From Candidatus Sulfotelmatobacter sp. (lineage in GTDB: Bacteria > Acidobacteriota > Terriglobia > Terriglobales > Acidobacteriaceae): a stretch of 5,944 bases of DNA. Position numbers and translations under genes: made by a program. Each line of letters opens with the position of its first letter. Position 1 is the stretch's first letter. The notes under the pieces were generated by a model, which was not told the DNA's origin, ran no database searches, and saw only the letters and a program-made list of their open reading frames with translations. The stretch spans positions 1 through 5,944 of the forward strand of contig JASHRE010000452.1 of the NCBI GenBank assembly GCA_030037515.1, written 5' to 3'. Shown here piece by piece: positions 1-5,944 of this stretch.

Positions 1-165
1 GCACCCGATGTCGAGAGCGCGCAATGATCCCGCCGCCTGCGGCAGAAACACCCGCAAGTTCTGAAACGCGAGGTCGAGGCGCAGCCGGCCTTCAGGAGTC
101 TCAAGGTAATTGGCGTACTTTTCCGCCCCGTTCTGGAAGCGTTCGAGGTCGGTGTGGGCAGCCAT
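1..165 (-). CDS. SAM-dependent class I methyltransferase, N-terminal part (cut by left window edge)
   Basis: The minus strand from an ATG at 165 reads 55 uninterrupted codons to the window edge. The protein starts MAAHTDLERFQNGAEKYANY and ends ALDIGC at residues 50-55. A hydrophobic strand followed by a D-I-G-C turn, after about 50 residues with a 'YANYLETPEGRLRLDLAF' type lead-in, is the usual start of motif I (the SAM-binding glycine-rich loop) in class I methyltransferases. The rest of that loop would lie just outside the window. The lead-in resembles SmtA/CmoA-like or UbiE-like methyltransferases, but the substrate cannot be told. It starts 37 nt after the transglutaminase-like gene on the same strand, so the two may share a transcript. 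No good Shine-Dalgarno is visible; only a purine stretch (ACGGAAA) directly abuts the ATG. Confidence 0.8.
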   Translation of the reverse strand, partial: MAAHTDLERFQNGAEKYANYLETPEGRLRLDLAFQNLRVFLPQAAGSLRALDIGC

Positions 166-202
166 TTTCCGTTTTATGCCGCAGAGCTTCGAACTCGGGG
201 GT

Positions 203-1222
203 TTACTGGGAAGCTCTTACTTCCTCAAAGCTGAACTGCTTGTCCAGCTTTTCGTACGGCTTGCCGTCTATTTCGACATATGGATAGACGAAATAATTGA
301 GCGCGGGGCCATCCTGCTTGGGAGAAAGTGTGACATCGCGGCCGGAAGAGAACTGGACCCGATTGGCATCAACGCTGCCGAAGAAATAATCCTGCTTCTG
401 CTTCGCTTTCCACGCCTCGGAAATGTCGACCGGAACCCAGCCGGTTTTGCTGGCATAGAATTCAGCCCAGCAGTGATAACCCGGGATCTCTCCTTTGTCC
501 TTGTCTTCGGGGAGGGGAAAGCCGATGTCGAAGCGCGCCGGAATGCCATCCGCGCGCAGCACGCCAATGAACGGAGAATGGAAGTCTGTGCAGTTGCCGC
601 GCTTGGAGTCACACGCCCACACGGCGTCCCCGCGCCCCCAGCCTGAGCCCGTCTTGTCGTAGCGCATATTGGTGAAGAAGTAGTCGTAGGCAGCCTTGGC
701 TTTTGCGACCGTGCCGCTCTGGGATCCGGTAACCTCAACCGCGAGTTCTTTGATCTTTCCGTCGGTGGGAATCAACCTGTCAGGCTCAATCCAACGGTTC
801 ATCGACGCCGGTACGACCAGCGGTGTGTGATCCATCCGCTTGAGTTGTGCATAATCGCCACGCGAGTATTCGCGGCGTGTGACCTTGTACTCGAGAGTGA
901 ATTCGGCGCTGCCGGGAACCGGATTTTCGATCTCGGCGTACATCATCCGGTCGCCATACTCGGGCTCTTCGGTCATCCGTGTTTTGCCCGGAGCCTTAAT
1001 CGACAGAATGTGCACCGTCTGATGCTGATCGGTCTCGGGCACCGGAACCCAGACACGCACTCGCTTCGCCCCGGAGGGAATGTCCTTCACAGTGAAGTTG
1101 TAGGTGAAGCGAAACGTCCGGGAGGGCGGACTGAATTTCTCAGTTGGTGGGGTGGCCTGGGCGGTCAACTGGCATACCAGAAAGAAGAGCAGCAAGAACG
1201 AGGGCAGGATTTGCGGCTTCAC
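203..1222 (-). CDS. Secreted transglutaminase-like (Transglut_core) protein
   Basis: A 339-residue protein of the transglutaminase-like/cysteine protease superfamily (COG1305-type). Residues 1-23 form a signal peptide: a Lys at position 2, a Leu/Phe-rich core and an A-Q-A cleavage site. The Cys in the core is not in a lipobox, so it is probably not a lipoprotein. An N-terminal beta-rich domain (about 35-120) precedes the catalytic core. The triad is visible: Cys211 in RGNCTDFH, His250 in GYHCWAEFY and Asp266 in WVPVDIS. The stretch GIPARFDIGFPLP after the Cys is typical of the family. It probably acts outside the cytoplasmic membrane as a peptidase or amide-bond enzyme; the substrate is unknown. 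GTG at 1222 is preferred over GTG at 1228, because AAGGAG lies 7 nt before the former but only 1 nt before the latter. The gene ends TAA at 203, 37 nt before the methyltransferase gene. Confidence 0.93.
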   Translation of the reverse strand: MKPQILPSFLLLFFLVCQLTAQATPPTEKFSPPSRTFRFTYNFTVKDIPSGAKRVRVWVPVPETDQHQTVHILSIKAPGKTRMTEEPEYGDRMMYAEIENPVPGSAEFTLEYKVTRREYSRGDYAQLKRMDHTPLVVPASMNRWIEPDRLIPTDGKIKELAVEVTGSQSGTVAKAKAAYDYFFTNMRYDKTGSGWGRGDAVWACDSKRGNCTDFHSPFIGVLRADGIPARFDIGFPLPEDKDKGEIPGYHCWAEFYASKTGWVPVDISEAWKAKQKQDYFFGSVDANRVQFSSGRDVTLSPKQDGPALNYFVYPYVEIDGKPYEKLDKQFSFEEVRASQ

Positions 1223-1229
1223 GTGCACG

Positions 1230-1235
1230 CTCCTT
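1230..1235 (-). promoter_or_regulatory. Shine-Dalgarno of the transglutaminase-like gene
   Basis: The minus strand reads AAGGAG here. Spacing to the GTG at 1222 is 7 nt, close to ideal. Spacing to the other in-frame GTG, at 1228, is only 1 nt. This site therefore decides the start in favour of 1222. Confidence 0.75.
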
Positions 1236-1256
1236 GCTCAACAACCAATGATCAAG

Positions 1257-1286
1257 ATTTTAACAGCGGAGAACACAAGCTGTCAG
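1257..1286 (-). promoter_or_regulatory. Putative sigma70-type extended -10 promoter for the transglutaminase-methyltransferase pair
   Basis: On the minus strand CTGACA (1281-1286, five of six matches to TTGACA) is followed by an 18-nt spacer and TAAAAT (1257-1262, five of six matches to TATAAT). A TG lies one base before the -10 hexamer, giving an extended -10. Transcription would start near 1250, leaving a leader of about 28 nt that contains the AAGGAG site. The -35 overlaps the stop codon of the permease remnant, so the promoter may have arisen or been exposed when the permease was lost. This is pattern-based; no operator was recognised. Confidence 0.5.
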
Positions 1287-1519
1287 GGCCGCTCGAGGGC
1301 AGTTGGGTTCGGCATCGTTTCGGAGAGCACCCCCAGACGATCAGGACTCAGGAAAGGGAGAGGCTGAAGCAAAACCGCATTCACCACGCGGAAAATCGCC
1401 GCGTTTTGCTCCGAGGCGCAAGGCGAATGACCAACCTGGTGATCGCGCTGAAGCCAGGCCTCTTAATCAGGGTTCGGGGGCCGAATCGAAGATGCTTGAG
1501 ACCACTTTGTAGAGTGCAT
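1283..1519 (-). pseudogene. Remnant of an ADOP/MacB-like ABC-type permease, N-terminus only, frameshifted
   Basis: Two adjacent frames on the minus strand together match the N-terminus of acidobacterial duplicated orphan permeases (ADOP; FtsX/MacB_PCD architecture). At 1515-1417 the frame reads LKHLRFGPRTLIKRPGFSAI and onward, against a family pattern of the type LRYGxRxLxKxPGFTxIAVLTLALGIG. At 1399-1283 a second frame reads AIFRVVNAVLLQPLPF, then SPDRLGVLSE, against the pattern AIFSVVNAVLLRPLPFxxPDRLVxLxE. The 17 nt between (1416-1400) is where the LALGIGANT motif would be; it looks shortened by about 5 nt with a 1-nt insertion, which explains the frame change. An ATG at 1519 is the likely old start and is itself one base out of frame. 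A TGA at 1283 ends the remnant after about 75 residues, whereas full ADOP proteins are about 800. All downstream domains are gone. The 164 nt between the remnant and the gene ending at 1684 hold nothing I recognise. Confidence 0.82.
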
Positions 1520-1683
1520 CTGCGTTGGCAATGTTTATTGACACCTGGTGACATGTGCAAGCCGCGCACTCTGGCCTTCAGTTTTCTGCTGGCTGAGGAA
1601 TTTACGAGAGTGATCTGGCCCCTGTCCACCGTTTTCCGTGGCGGCGATGGGCCGGGGCGCTACACGACACAGTTCCGACCAGC

Positions 1684-2385
1684 CTACAGGAGCGTGCCTG
1701 CGCTCCCGGCATCAGAACAATGCGCTCGCGTCTTCCGGGCCAGAGGCTTTAGTTTTGGAGGCTTGTCCCCATGCCGGACGGCGCCGAGCACTGGGATCGA
1801 AGCGAGTTGCTCGCCAGATGCTACGCATCTCAGCATGAGCCCACCTCGGCTCATGTCTCCGCGGCCAACAAATTCTCGAGGGAACATGAGCTGCGCTCCG
1901 AAGACGCCAAGCAGGGGGTCCACGTATTTCCGGGTCGCAATACTGCCTAAGAGTATGATCTGGCAGCTTGCGCAAATCCTATCTGCGAGGAGCTGGGCGT
2001 CGCGGCGAAGTGGCGCGCTGTAGCGTACATCGCCCGGATCCAGATTGCCCGCGCTAATCTCCCGCAACCTATGCAGCGTGATCACGGTATCCGGAGGGAC
2101 AAGGCCGCCACTCGGGGTTATAACGAACGCCCCTTTAATACCGGGTGGGGCATTGCTGAAAGCGGCCGCATACGCCAGTTTTCCACGAAAGTACAAGCTG
2201 CTCATGAAACTGAACAGCTCACCGAGTGGCACGCCTTGGCCGCGCAATCGATGTGACATCTCCAATTCCGAACTCTCATCGAGAAGCAGGGCAGCTCGAG
2301 CTCCAGCAACACTGGCAGGTGAGAGGAGAAAAATTCTTGGGATGTCGGACCTGGACCGAGATCCCTGGCTGCCGCAATTGCGCAT
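1684..2385 (-). CDS. Conserved hypothetical protein (FLLSPAS / LYFRGKLAYA / GSIATRKYV / FVGRGDMSRGG family)
   Basis: A 233-residue protein from an ATG at 2385. I recognise it as a type of conserved hypothetical protein seen in several bacterial phyla, but know no proven function. The conserved core begins near residue 17 with RIFLLSPAS. Then come SFMSSLYFRGKLAYA (59-73), VITPSGGLVPPDTVITL (88-104), IILLGSIATRKYV (143-155) and FPREFVGRGDMSRGGLMLRC (168-187). The alternation of hydrophobic strands with glycine-rich turns suggests a cytosolic Rossmann-like alpha/beta enzyme. The order 'LSPAS, then LYFRGKLAYA, then GGLVPPD' loosely recalls DUF6884-like proteins; this is a weak inference. There is no signal peptide or membrane segment. 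The start is uncertain: no Shine-Dalgarno precedes the ATG at 2385, the ATG at 2418, the GTG at 2403 or the TTG at 2472. The last 20 residues are basic and less family-like. Confidence 0.75.
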   Translation of the reverse strand: MRNCGSQGSRSRSDIPRIFLLSPASVAGARAALLLDESSELEMSHRLRGQGVPLGELFSFMSSLYFRGKLAYAAAFSNAPPGIKGAFVITPSGGLVPPDTVITLHRLREISAGNLDPGDVRYSAPLRRDAQLLADRICASCQIILLGSIATRKYVDPLLGVFGAQLMFPREFVGRGDMSRGGLMLRCVASGEQLASIPVLGAVRHGDKPPKLKPLARKTRAHCSDAGSAGTLL

Positions 2386-2506
2386 GAGCGCGGTTTGGGA
2401 CACCGATGGAGGAGACATGTGCGAGACCAAGTTTGTGTACTGAGCCCTGTCTGACCAGTAGCTGGGGATCAATTTTATCGCAGAAAAAAGGCTTCCGCGG
2501 CGCCCG

Positions 2507-2528
2507 CAAACTTGCCGTGCAGGGCAAG
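2507..2528 (-). terminator. Weak hairpin, possible intrinsic terminator of the right-hand operon
   Basis: CTTGCC (2511-2516) and GGCAAG (2523-2528) form a perfect 6-bp stem with a 6-nt loop. On the minus strand the stem is followed by TTTG only. It lies about 100 nt after the stop of the 400-residue gene, where a terminator would be expected, but the U-tract is poor. The rest of the 242-nt gap (2386-2627) holds a TTGACA-like hexamer near 2550 and a TAAAAT near 2475 on the minus strand. Neither has a convincing partner at 16-18 nt. Confidence 0.25.
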
Positions 2529-2627
2529 AACCTGGTCTGACCTGTCAAAACTGAAGGGAAATGTGAATGCCAGATGTAGGATTGCGGCGATCTATTGCGA
2601 TGCGTCCTCACCGATCAAACACCCAAC

Positions 2628-3830
2628 TCAACCAGTCCATGCGACCAGCTGCGCCAGGTTAGTCTCAGAGCGGGACTCTGTTCCGCGGGGAATTGTGGGA
2701 CCGATCACGACCGCCTGGCTATGATTCTCGAACCAAGCCAGGAATGAGGAGTGTTCTTCACCGGAGAGTCGCTGCTGGTTGATCCAGTTATAGTAAGCGC
2801 CGAGATCGGCATCGATCAGCGAACCCACGGGGTCGAGCTCCGCCTGGTCCTGTTTTTCCGACAACAGTTCGTTCATGGGTTTTTGACGTTGACGAGGCGT
2901 GAAACGTACGAGCATTGTGCAGGGCTGTGCCCGGCGCAAAGCTTCGCGGGCGGCCCACTGAACGAAGGTCGTGCTGAAGATCTGTGTTCCCGAACCTTCG
3001 GTGAAGAGTTTTACTTGGAAACGATCGAGGATTGGATCGCCGGTGCGTAGACCAAGCTCCTCCGGAGTTACTTGGGCGAGAAACGTACGCAGTGCTTCCG
3101 GTCCCATTCCAGGTTGGTCAATCTGCGGACGCATCCTGTGCAACAGCGCCTCTCGGACAGTTGCCAGGCCCTGATAGGAAACACACGTCAACTCCGGGGC
3201 ATGCTCCCCGGCGGATCCGCCGTCGATGTACCAATGCCGGTAAGGAATGGGATGATCCTGTGCCCGCTTGCCGATCGCATTCAGCAAGAGTTCCAGGCCG
3301 CCATCTGGATTGACTCTGCTGAAATAGGCTCCGTGGGCGCGCAATTTGTAAAACAAGGGATCTTCGTAGGCTGTGACTCCCTGCCCGATGACGGCGATGC
3401 CCAGACGGGGGACCGGGGGTGGCTCGGGCGGGAGCGCGCGACTGAGGCGATCCGCATAGTCGAGCGCAGCCTTGCGAAAAGCATCGAGCTGGTGGGTCGT
3501 CCAAAGGAAAGCCGATAGTTGTTCGACAAACCGTGCGGGGCGATCGGGCCAGTCCGTTTTCTCCAGTTCAGCAGACAAGGCGATCGCTGCGAAGCCCTGA
3601 AACCATTCTCTCTTCTGTTCGGGCGTGAGAGCACCCGCATTGGCCAACTCCTTTTCTAACTCCCTTCGCTCCACGGGAAATCTAAAATCGTATTCAATGG
3701 CTTCACGCAATAGATTGGCAACGTAAGTCAAGGGAAGCACGCGCAGCGTTTCGAGGTGGTCGGTGATCAGTTTTCGAGCTTCGGGCGGATACTTCGTGAA
3801 GTGCTCGGGTTTGAGATCGCGTGGCAGCAT
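2628..3830 (-). CDS. Uncharacterised 400-residue protein, coupled to the Tat phosphatase-like gene
   Basis: Complete gene, ATG at 3830 to TGA at 2628. I do not recognise a named domain; the protein resembles conserved hypotheticals I associate with Acidobacteria. The N-terminal 130 residues are mostly helical and charged, with a marked patch EYDFRFPVERRELEKEL at 46-62. A proline-rich linker PPEPPPVPR (134-142) leads to an alpha/beta-like part starting LGIAVIGQGV (143-152). That part includes HPIPYRHWYIDGG (193-205), TEGSGTQIFSTTFVQWAARE (277-296), TMLVRFTPRQRQKPMNELL (305-323) and a conserved-looking C-terminus with HSSFLAWFENHSQAVVIGPT (360-379). There is no signal peptide or membrane helix, so it is probably cytosolic. 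It starts 2 nt after the upstream TAG (TAGATATG) without its own clear Shine-Dalgarno, which suggests translational coupling and related function. Confidence 0.88.
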   Translation of the reverse strand: MLPRDLKPEHFTKYPPEARKLITDHLETLRVLPLTYVANLLREAIEYDFRFPVERRELEKELANAGALTPEQKREWFQGFAAIALSAELEKTDWPDRPARFVEQLSAFLWTTHQLDAFRKAALDYADRLSRALPPEPPPVPRLGIAVIGQGVTAYEDPLFYKLRAHGAYFSRVNPDGGLELLLNAIGKRAQDHPIPYRHWYIDGGSAGEHAPELTCVSYQGLATVREALLHRMRPQIDQPGMGPEALRTFLAQVTPEELGLRTGDPILDRFQVKLFTEGSGTQIFSTTFVQWAAREALRRAQPCTMLVRFTPRQRQKPMNELLSEKQDQAELDPVGSLIDADLGAYYNWINQQRLSGEEHSSFLAWFENHSQAVVIGPTIPRGTESRSETNLAQLVAWTG

Positions 3831-3832
3831 AT

Positions 3833-4999
3833 CTATGCCAATTCTGGAATGGGTTTACCCTGTGCCAGCGACGGTGAAAAGCTCAGCATGGCGCCCAAGG
3901 TGGGAACCAGGTCGGTCGAGTCCACCAAGTGATCGATGACGACTCCCTCGCGCACACCCGCTCCCAGGGCCATCATCCAGGTGGTGCGAGAAAGGCTGTC
4001 GCCGGTGCGATGATGCTGAAATCCGTTGCCGCCGGCGTCTTCATCCGAATCTCGGCCAAAGTCGGGCAAGATGAACAATGTGGTCTTGCCAGCATACTCC
4101 GGTTCGCTCTGAATCAGATTCCACACCTCGGCGCAAAGGCGATCGGTGCGACGAATGCCTTCGACATAGAGTGAATAGGCACCGGCGTGTGCGATGTCGA
4201 TGTCATGCATCGTGACCCATAATAAGCTGGGCGCCTCCTGCTGCATTAGTTGCCGCACGATATAGACCGAGAGCTCATCGGGACTTGATAGGGTTCTGGC
4301 GTGTGCTTTGAAGTCGTCGACCGAAAGCTTGAGTATGTTTTCCAGCTGTTCCAGCTCGAATTCATTGCCTCCGAGTTCTGGCGCGTAGAAAGGAGTTTCG
4401 TAATTGTCGCGCAAGAGGTGCGAATAATCGGTGTGTTCGCTTGCGAGCGCGGCAGTAAGAAGATGCTTGGGCAAAATTACCTGCGCGCCGAATCCGCGGC
4501 CGTAGGAACGGTGGTCGCTCTCGCCGATACGGTTGAACCCGTTGCTGGGAGCCACAACCCAGGCATCAGATGCAGGCCGCTTCAGATCCTTGCGGAAATA
4601 TTCAAAGACCGTCGGGTGTTCCGGGGGAAGGGAAGCGAAATTATTGATCGTTTCGTAAACGCCGGTGGCCAGGCTCGCGGTCGCAACGTAGTGGCCCAGA
4701 ATTCCGCGATTCACCACCTGCGTGAAAAACGTCGATTGTGGCAGAAGCTCGCGTAGAAGATGGGGGATGTTGATCTGGCCTTCCGGGGCGAAGGTTTCCT
4801 GATCTCGCGCGCCTCCGCCGAAAGTGATCACAACAATTTTTCGTCGCTTCGTAAAAACAGCGGCACGGGCGAGGCCACAAGGTCCGAGCAATGTGCTACC
4901 GAGAGTCAACCGCACTGCGCTGCCGAGGAAGTCGCGCCTGGAACTCGCAATTTGCCGGCGTAAATTTCTGGCCGGTCCGGAATTGAGAAGGCGCATCAT
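3833..4999 (-). CDS. Tat-signal alkaline phosphatase/sulfatase-fold (DUF1501-like) protein
   Basis: A 388-residue protein from the first ATG of a tandem ATG-ATG. Residues 19-26 (SSRRDFLG) are a near-perfect twin-arginine motif, followed by a hydrophobic stretch and an ARA site near 46, so it should be exported folded through Tat. The mature part fits the alkaline phosphatase superfamily. It has strand KIVVITF (54-60), a GHYVATASLATGVYE segment (102-116) at the usual nucleophile region, WVTMHDIDIAHAG (261-273) with Asp266/Asp268/His271 as metal-ligand candidates, LFILPDFGRD (308-317) with Asp313, and FQHHRTGD (327-334) with His329/His330. The C-terminus VDSTDLVPTLGAML is typical of sulfatase/phosphodiesterase-like members. 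The first strand is followed by GGG, not the usual metal-binding Asp, so the active site may be altered. An in-frame TTG at 5107 would overlap the TPR gene and is unlikely. It lies 37 nt after the TPR gene and 2 nt before the 400-residue gene. Confidence 0.88.
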   Translation of the reverse strand: MMRLLNSGPARNLRRQIASSRRDFLGSAVRLTLGSTLLGPCGLARAAVFTKRRKIVVITFGGGARDQETFAPEGQINIPHLLRELLPQSTFFTQVVNRGILGHYVATASLATGVYETINNFASLPPEHPTVFEYFRKDLKRPASDAWVVAPSNGFNRIGESDHRSYGRGFGAQVILPKHLLTAALASEHTDYSHLLRDNYETPFYAPELGGNEFELEQLENILKLSVDDFKAHARTLSSPDELSVYIVRQLMQQEAPSLLWVTMHDIDIAHAGAYSLYVEGIRRTDRLCAEVWNLIQSEPEYAGKTTLFILPDFGRDSDEDAGGNGFQHHRTGDSLSRTTWMMALGAGVREGVVIDHLVDSTDLVPTLGAMLSFSPSLAQGKPIPELA

Positions 5000-5036
5000 T
5001 GTCGAGTCGTTTTCAAACCTTCGGCAGGGCACGATA

Positions 5037-5944
5037 CTACTGCGTTGCGGAACCGGAGGTTTTCTCTGAGTACACAAACTGGCGAATCTCGGCGCGCTGT
5101 TGATCAAGGTCAGCTAACTGTCGGTCGTGCAGACGCTGATACACCTGGAACTCATGCTGCGCGCTTTCTTTCTGACCCGTTCTCACGTAGGCTTGTCCCA
5201 GGCGATAATAAGCATCCGCCAGATCTGGATTCAATTGTCGCGCTCGCAGATATTCCGGTATGGCGTCGGAGTACTTAGTCTGTGCCGAGTAAAGGTTGCC
5301 TAATTGCAGGTGAGCATCAGCGAACTTGGGATCCAGGCTTACAGACTTGTTCAGCAATGACTCAATTTGCTGGAGATTGAGATTTGGGTCTTCTGTTCGC
5401 TTGCCCTTCCAAAGACTCATGGCATAGTAGTATGCGGCCTTGGCATTTTCGGGCTCAAGTTGTGCGTAACGCCGAAACCGTTCAATCACAGCCTCGGCTT
5501 GGCTGGGAGAACTGTCATACGCTCGCGACAAAAATAGGTAACAGCGCGAATCGGAGGGATTCAAATCCGCGCCCTTCAGCAGAGCCTTAACGGCGTCATC
5601 ATAGTTGCCGCGGGAGTAGAGCGCCATGCCCAATCCGATCATCAGGCGGGCTGAGTTCGGATAACGCTCGGTAGCCGTCTGAAAGATCTCAACCGCGGGA
5701 TCGAGGGTGCGATGAATCAGAAGCTCGCTGGCCCAGTCGAAAAGATTCCCCTCGCTGGGATCCATGTGCGCAGCGGCTTCGTACTCATGTTCGGCGGCGA
5801 TGAAGTTTCCCGCTTTTTCCTCGATCTCACCCAGCAGGTTGTGCAACTCAGCCGTGTTCCTCTGTGCTAGTAAGCTTTGGACCACGCGTTCGGCCTGCAG
5901 TGTAGCGCCCGTCTCGAGATAGGCAAGCGCGAGATCGTAGCCGT
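5037..5944 (-). CDS. Tetratricopeptide repeat (TPR) protein, C-terminal part (cut by right window edge)
   Basis: An open frame of 301 codons runs in from the right edge and ends TAG at 5037. It continues upstream of the GTG at 5885 as GYDLALAYLETGATLQAER, which is itself TPR-like, so that GTG is internal and the true start lies outside the window. About eight 34-residue-type TPR units can be seen. The clearest are ARLMIGLGMALYSRGNYDDA then LNPS, ADAHLQLGNLYSAQTKYSDA then LNPD, and ADAYYRLGQAYVRTGQKESA. One unit is lengthened by an insertion around KGKRTEDPNLN. The tail (about 270-301) is polar and charged, rich in Gln/Asp/Arg, then SEKTSGSATQ. TPR arrays are protein-binding scaffolds; partner and compartment cannot be told, since any signal peptide would be off the window. 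As the upstream gene of the operon it may organise or assist the exported phosphatase-fold protein. Confidence 0.93.
   Translation of the reverse strand, partial: GYDLALAYLETGATLQAERVVQSLLAQRNTAELHNLLGEIEEKAGNFIAAEHEYEAAAHMDPSEGNLFDWASELLIHRTLDPAVEIFQTATERYPNSARLMIGLGMALYSRGNYDDAVKALLKGADLNPSDSRCYLFLSRAYDSSPSQAEAVIERFRRYAQLEPENAKAAYYYAMSLWKGKRTEDPNLNLQQIESLLNKSVSLDPKFADAHLQLGNLYSAQTKYSDAIPEYLRARQLNPDLADAYYRLGQAYVRTGQKESAQHEFQVYQRLHDRQLADLDQQRAEIRQFVYSEKTSGSATQ

Noticed and set aside
1386..1407. Plus-strand hairpin ACGCGG/CCGCGT followed by TTTT
   Set aside because: No plus-strand gene exists to terminate, and the bases encode the AIFRVV part of the permease remnant.
1455..1500. tRNA-like string CTCTTAATC followed by GGGTTCG on the plus strand, resembling a Lys anticodon loop and T-loop
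   Set aside because: No D-arm, no matching acceptor stem and no anticodon stem. The same bases are explained on the minus strand as codons of the permease remnant.
1617..1653. Nested inverted repeat GGCCC...GGGCC around CCAC...GTGG, downstream of the conserved hypothetical gene
   Set aside because: Short stems, long unpaired segments and no T-run on the minus strand; within chance for GC-rich DNA.
827..2023. Long plus-strand open frame of 398 codons
   Set aside because: It runs antisense through the transglutaminase-like gene, the permease remnant and the conserved hypothetical gene, all recognisable on the minus strand. Its own translation has no family-like motifs and is rich in Arg/Pro/Ser, as expected of an antisense shadow.
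2440..2545. Repeated TCTGACC near 2454 and 2534
   Set aside because: Two 7-mers only, without symmetrical spacing or a promoter at a fitting distance; likely chance.
3833..5107. Longer form of the Tat protein starting at TTG 5107
   Set aside because: It would overlap the TPR coding region by 71 nt, uses a rare start without a Shine-Dalgarno, and would put 36 extra residues before the Tat signal.
5037..5885. TPR gene as a complete 282-residue protein starting with GTG at 5885
   Set aside because: The same frame continues open to the window edge and the upstream residues look like another TPR helix pair, so the gene is cut by the window.

Overview
Every gene I can support in this window lies on the minus strand, so transcription runs from the right end to the left. 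The window most likely comes from an Acidobacteria (Acidobacteriota) chromosome. The best clue is a broken remnant of an ADOP-type (acidobacterial duplicated orphan permease) MacB-like permease at about 1283-1519. A TPR protein next to a Tat-exported phosphatase-fold protein, secreted transglutaminase-like proteins, and moderately GC-rich DNA with GTG starts also fit. The phylum is an inference, not a proof.

Right block (5944 to 2628): a three-gene, operon-like cluster. It holds a tetratricopeptide-repeat protein cut by the right edge, then a Tat-signal protein of the alkaline phosphatase/sulfatase/DUF1501-like fold, then a 400-residue protein of unknown function. The gaps are 37 nt and 2 nt, so the last two genes are probably translationally coupled. 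A weak hairpin about 100 nt downstream of the 400-residue gene is the only terminator candidate.

Middle (2385 to 1283): a conserved hypothetical protein with strong internal motifs but an uncertain start, then a decayed N-terminal fragment of an ADOP permease. The fragment reads in two frames and ends at a stop that overlaps the promoter proposed for the next gene.

Left block (1286 to 1): a plausible extended -10 sigma70-type promoter, a well-placed Shine-Dalgarno, a secreted transglutaminase-like protein with an intact Cys-His-Asp triad, and 37 nt further on the first 55 codons of a SAM-dependent methyltransferase cut by the left edge.

No RNA gene, CRISPR array, insertion sequence or attachment site could be supported. 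The most unusual items are the permease remnant and the tightly linked pair of a Tat-exported phosphatase-fold protein and an uncharacterised partner.
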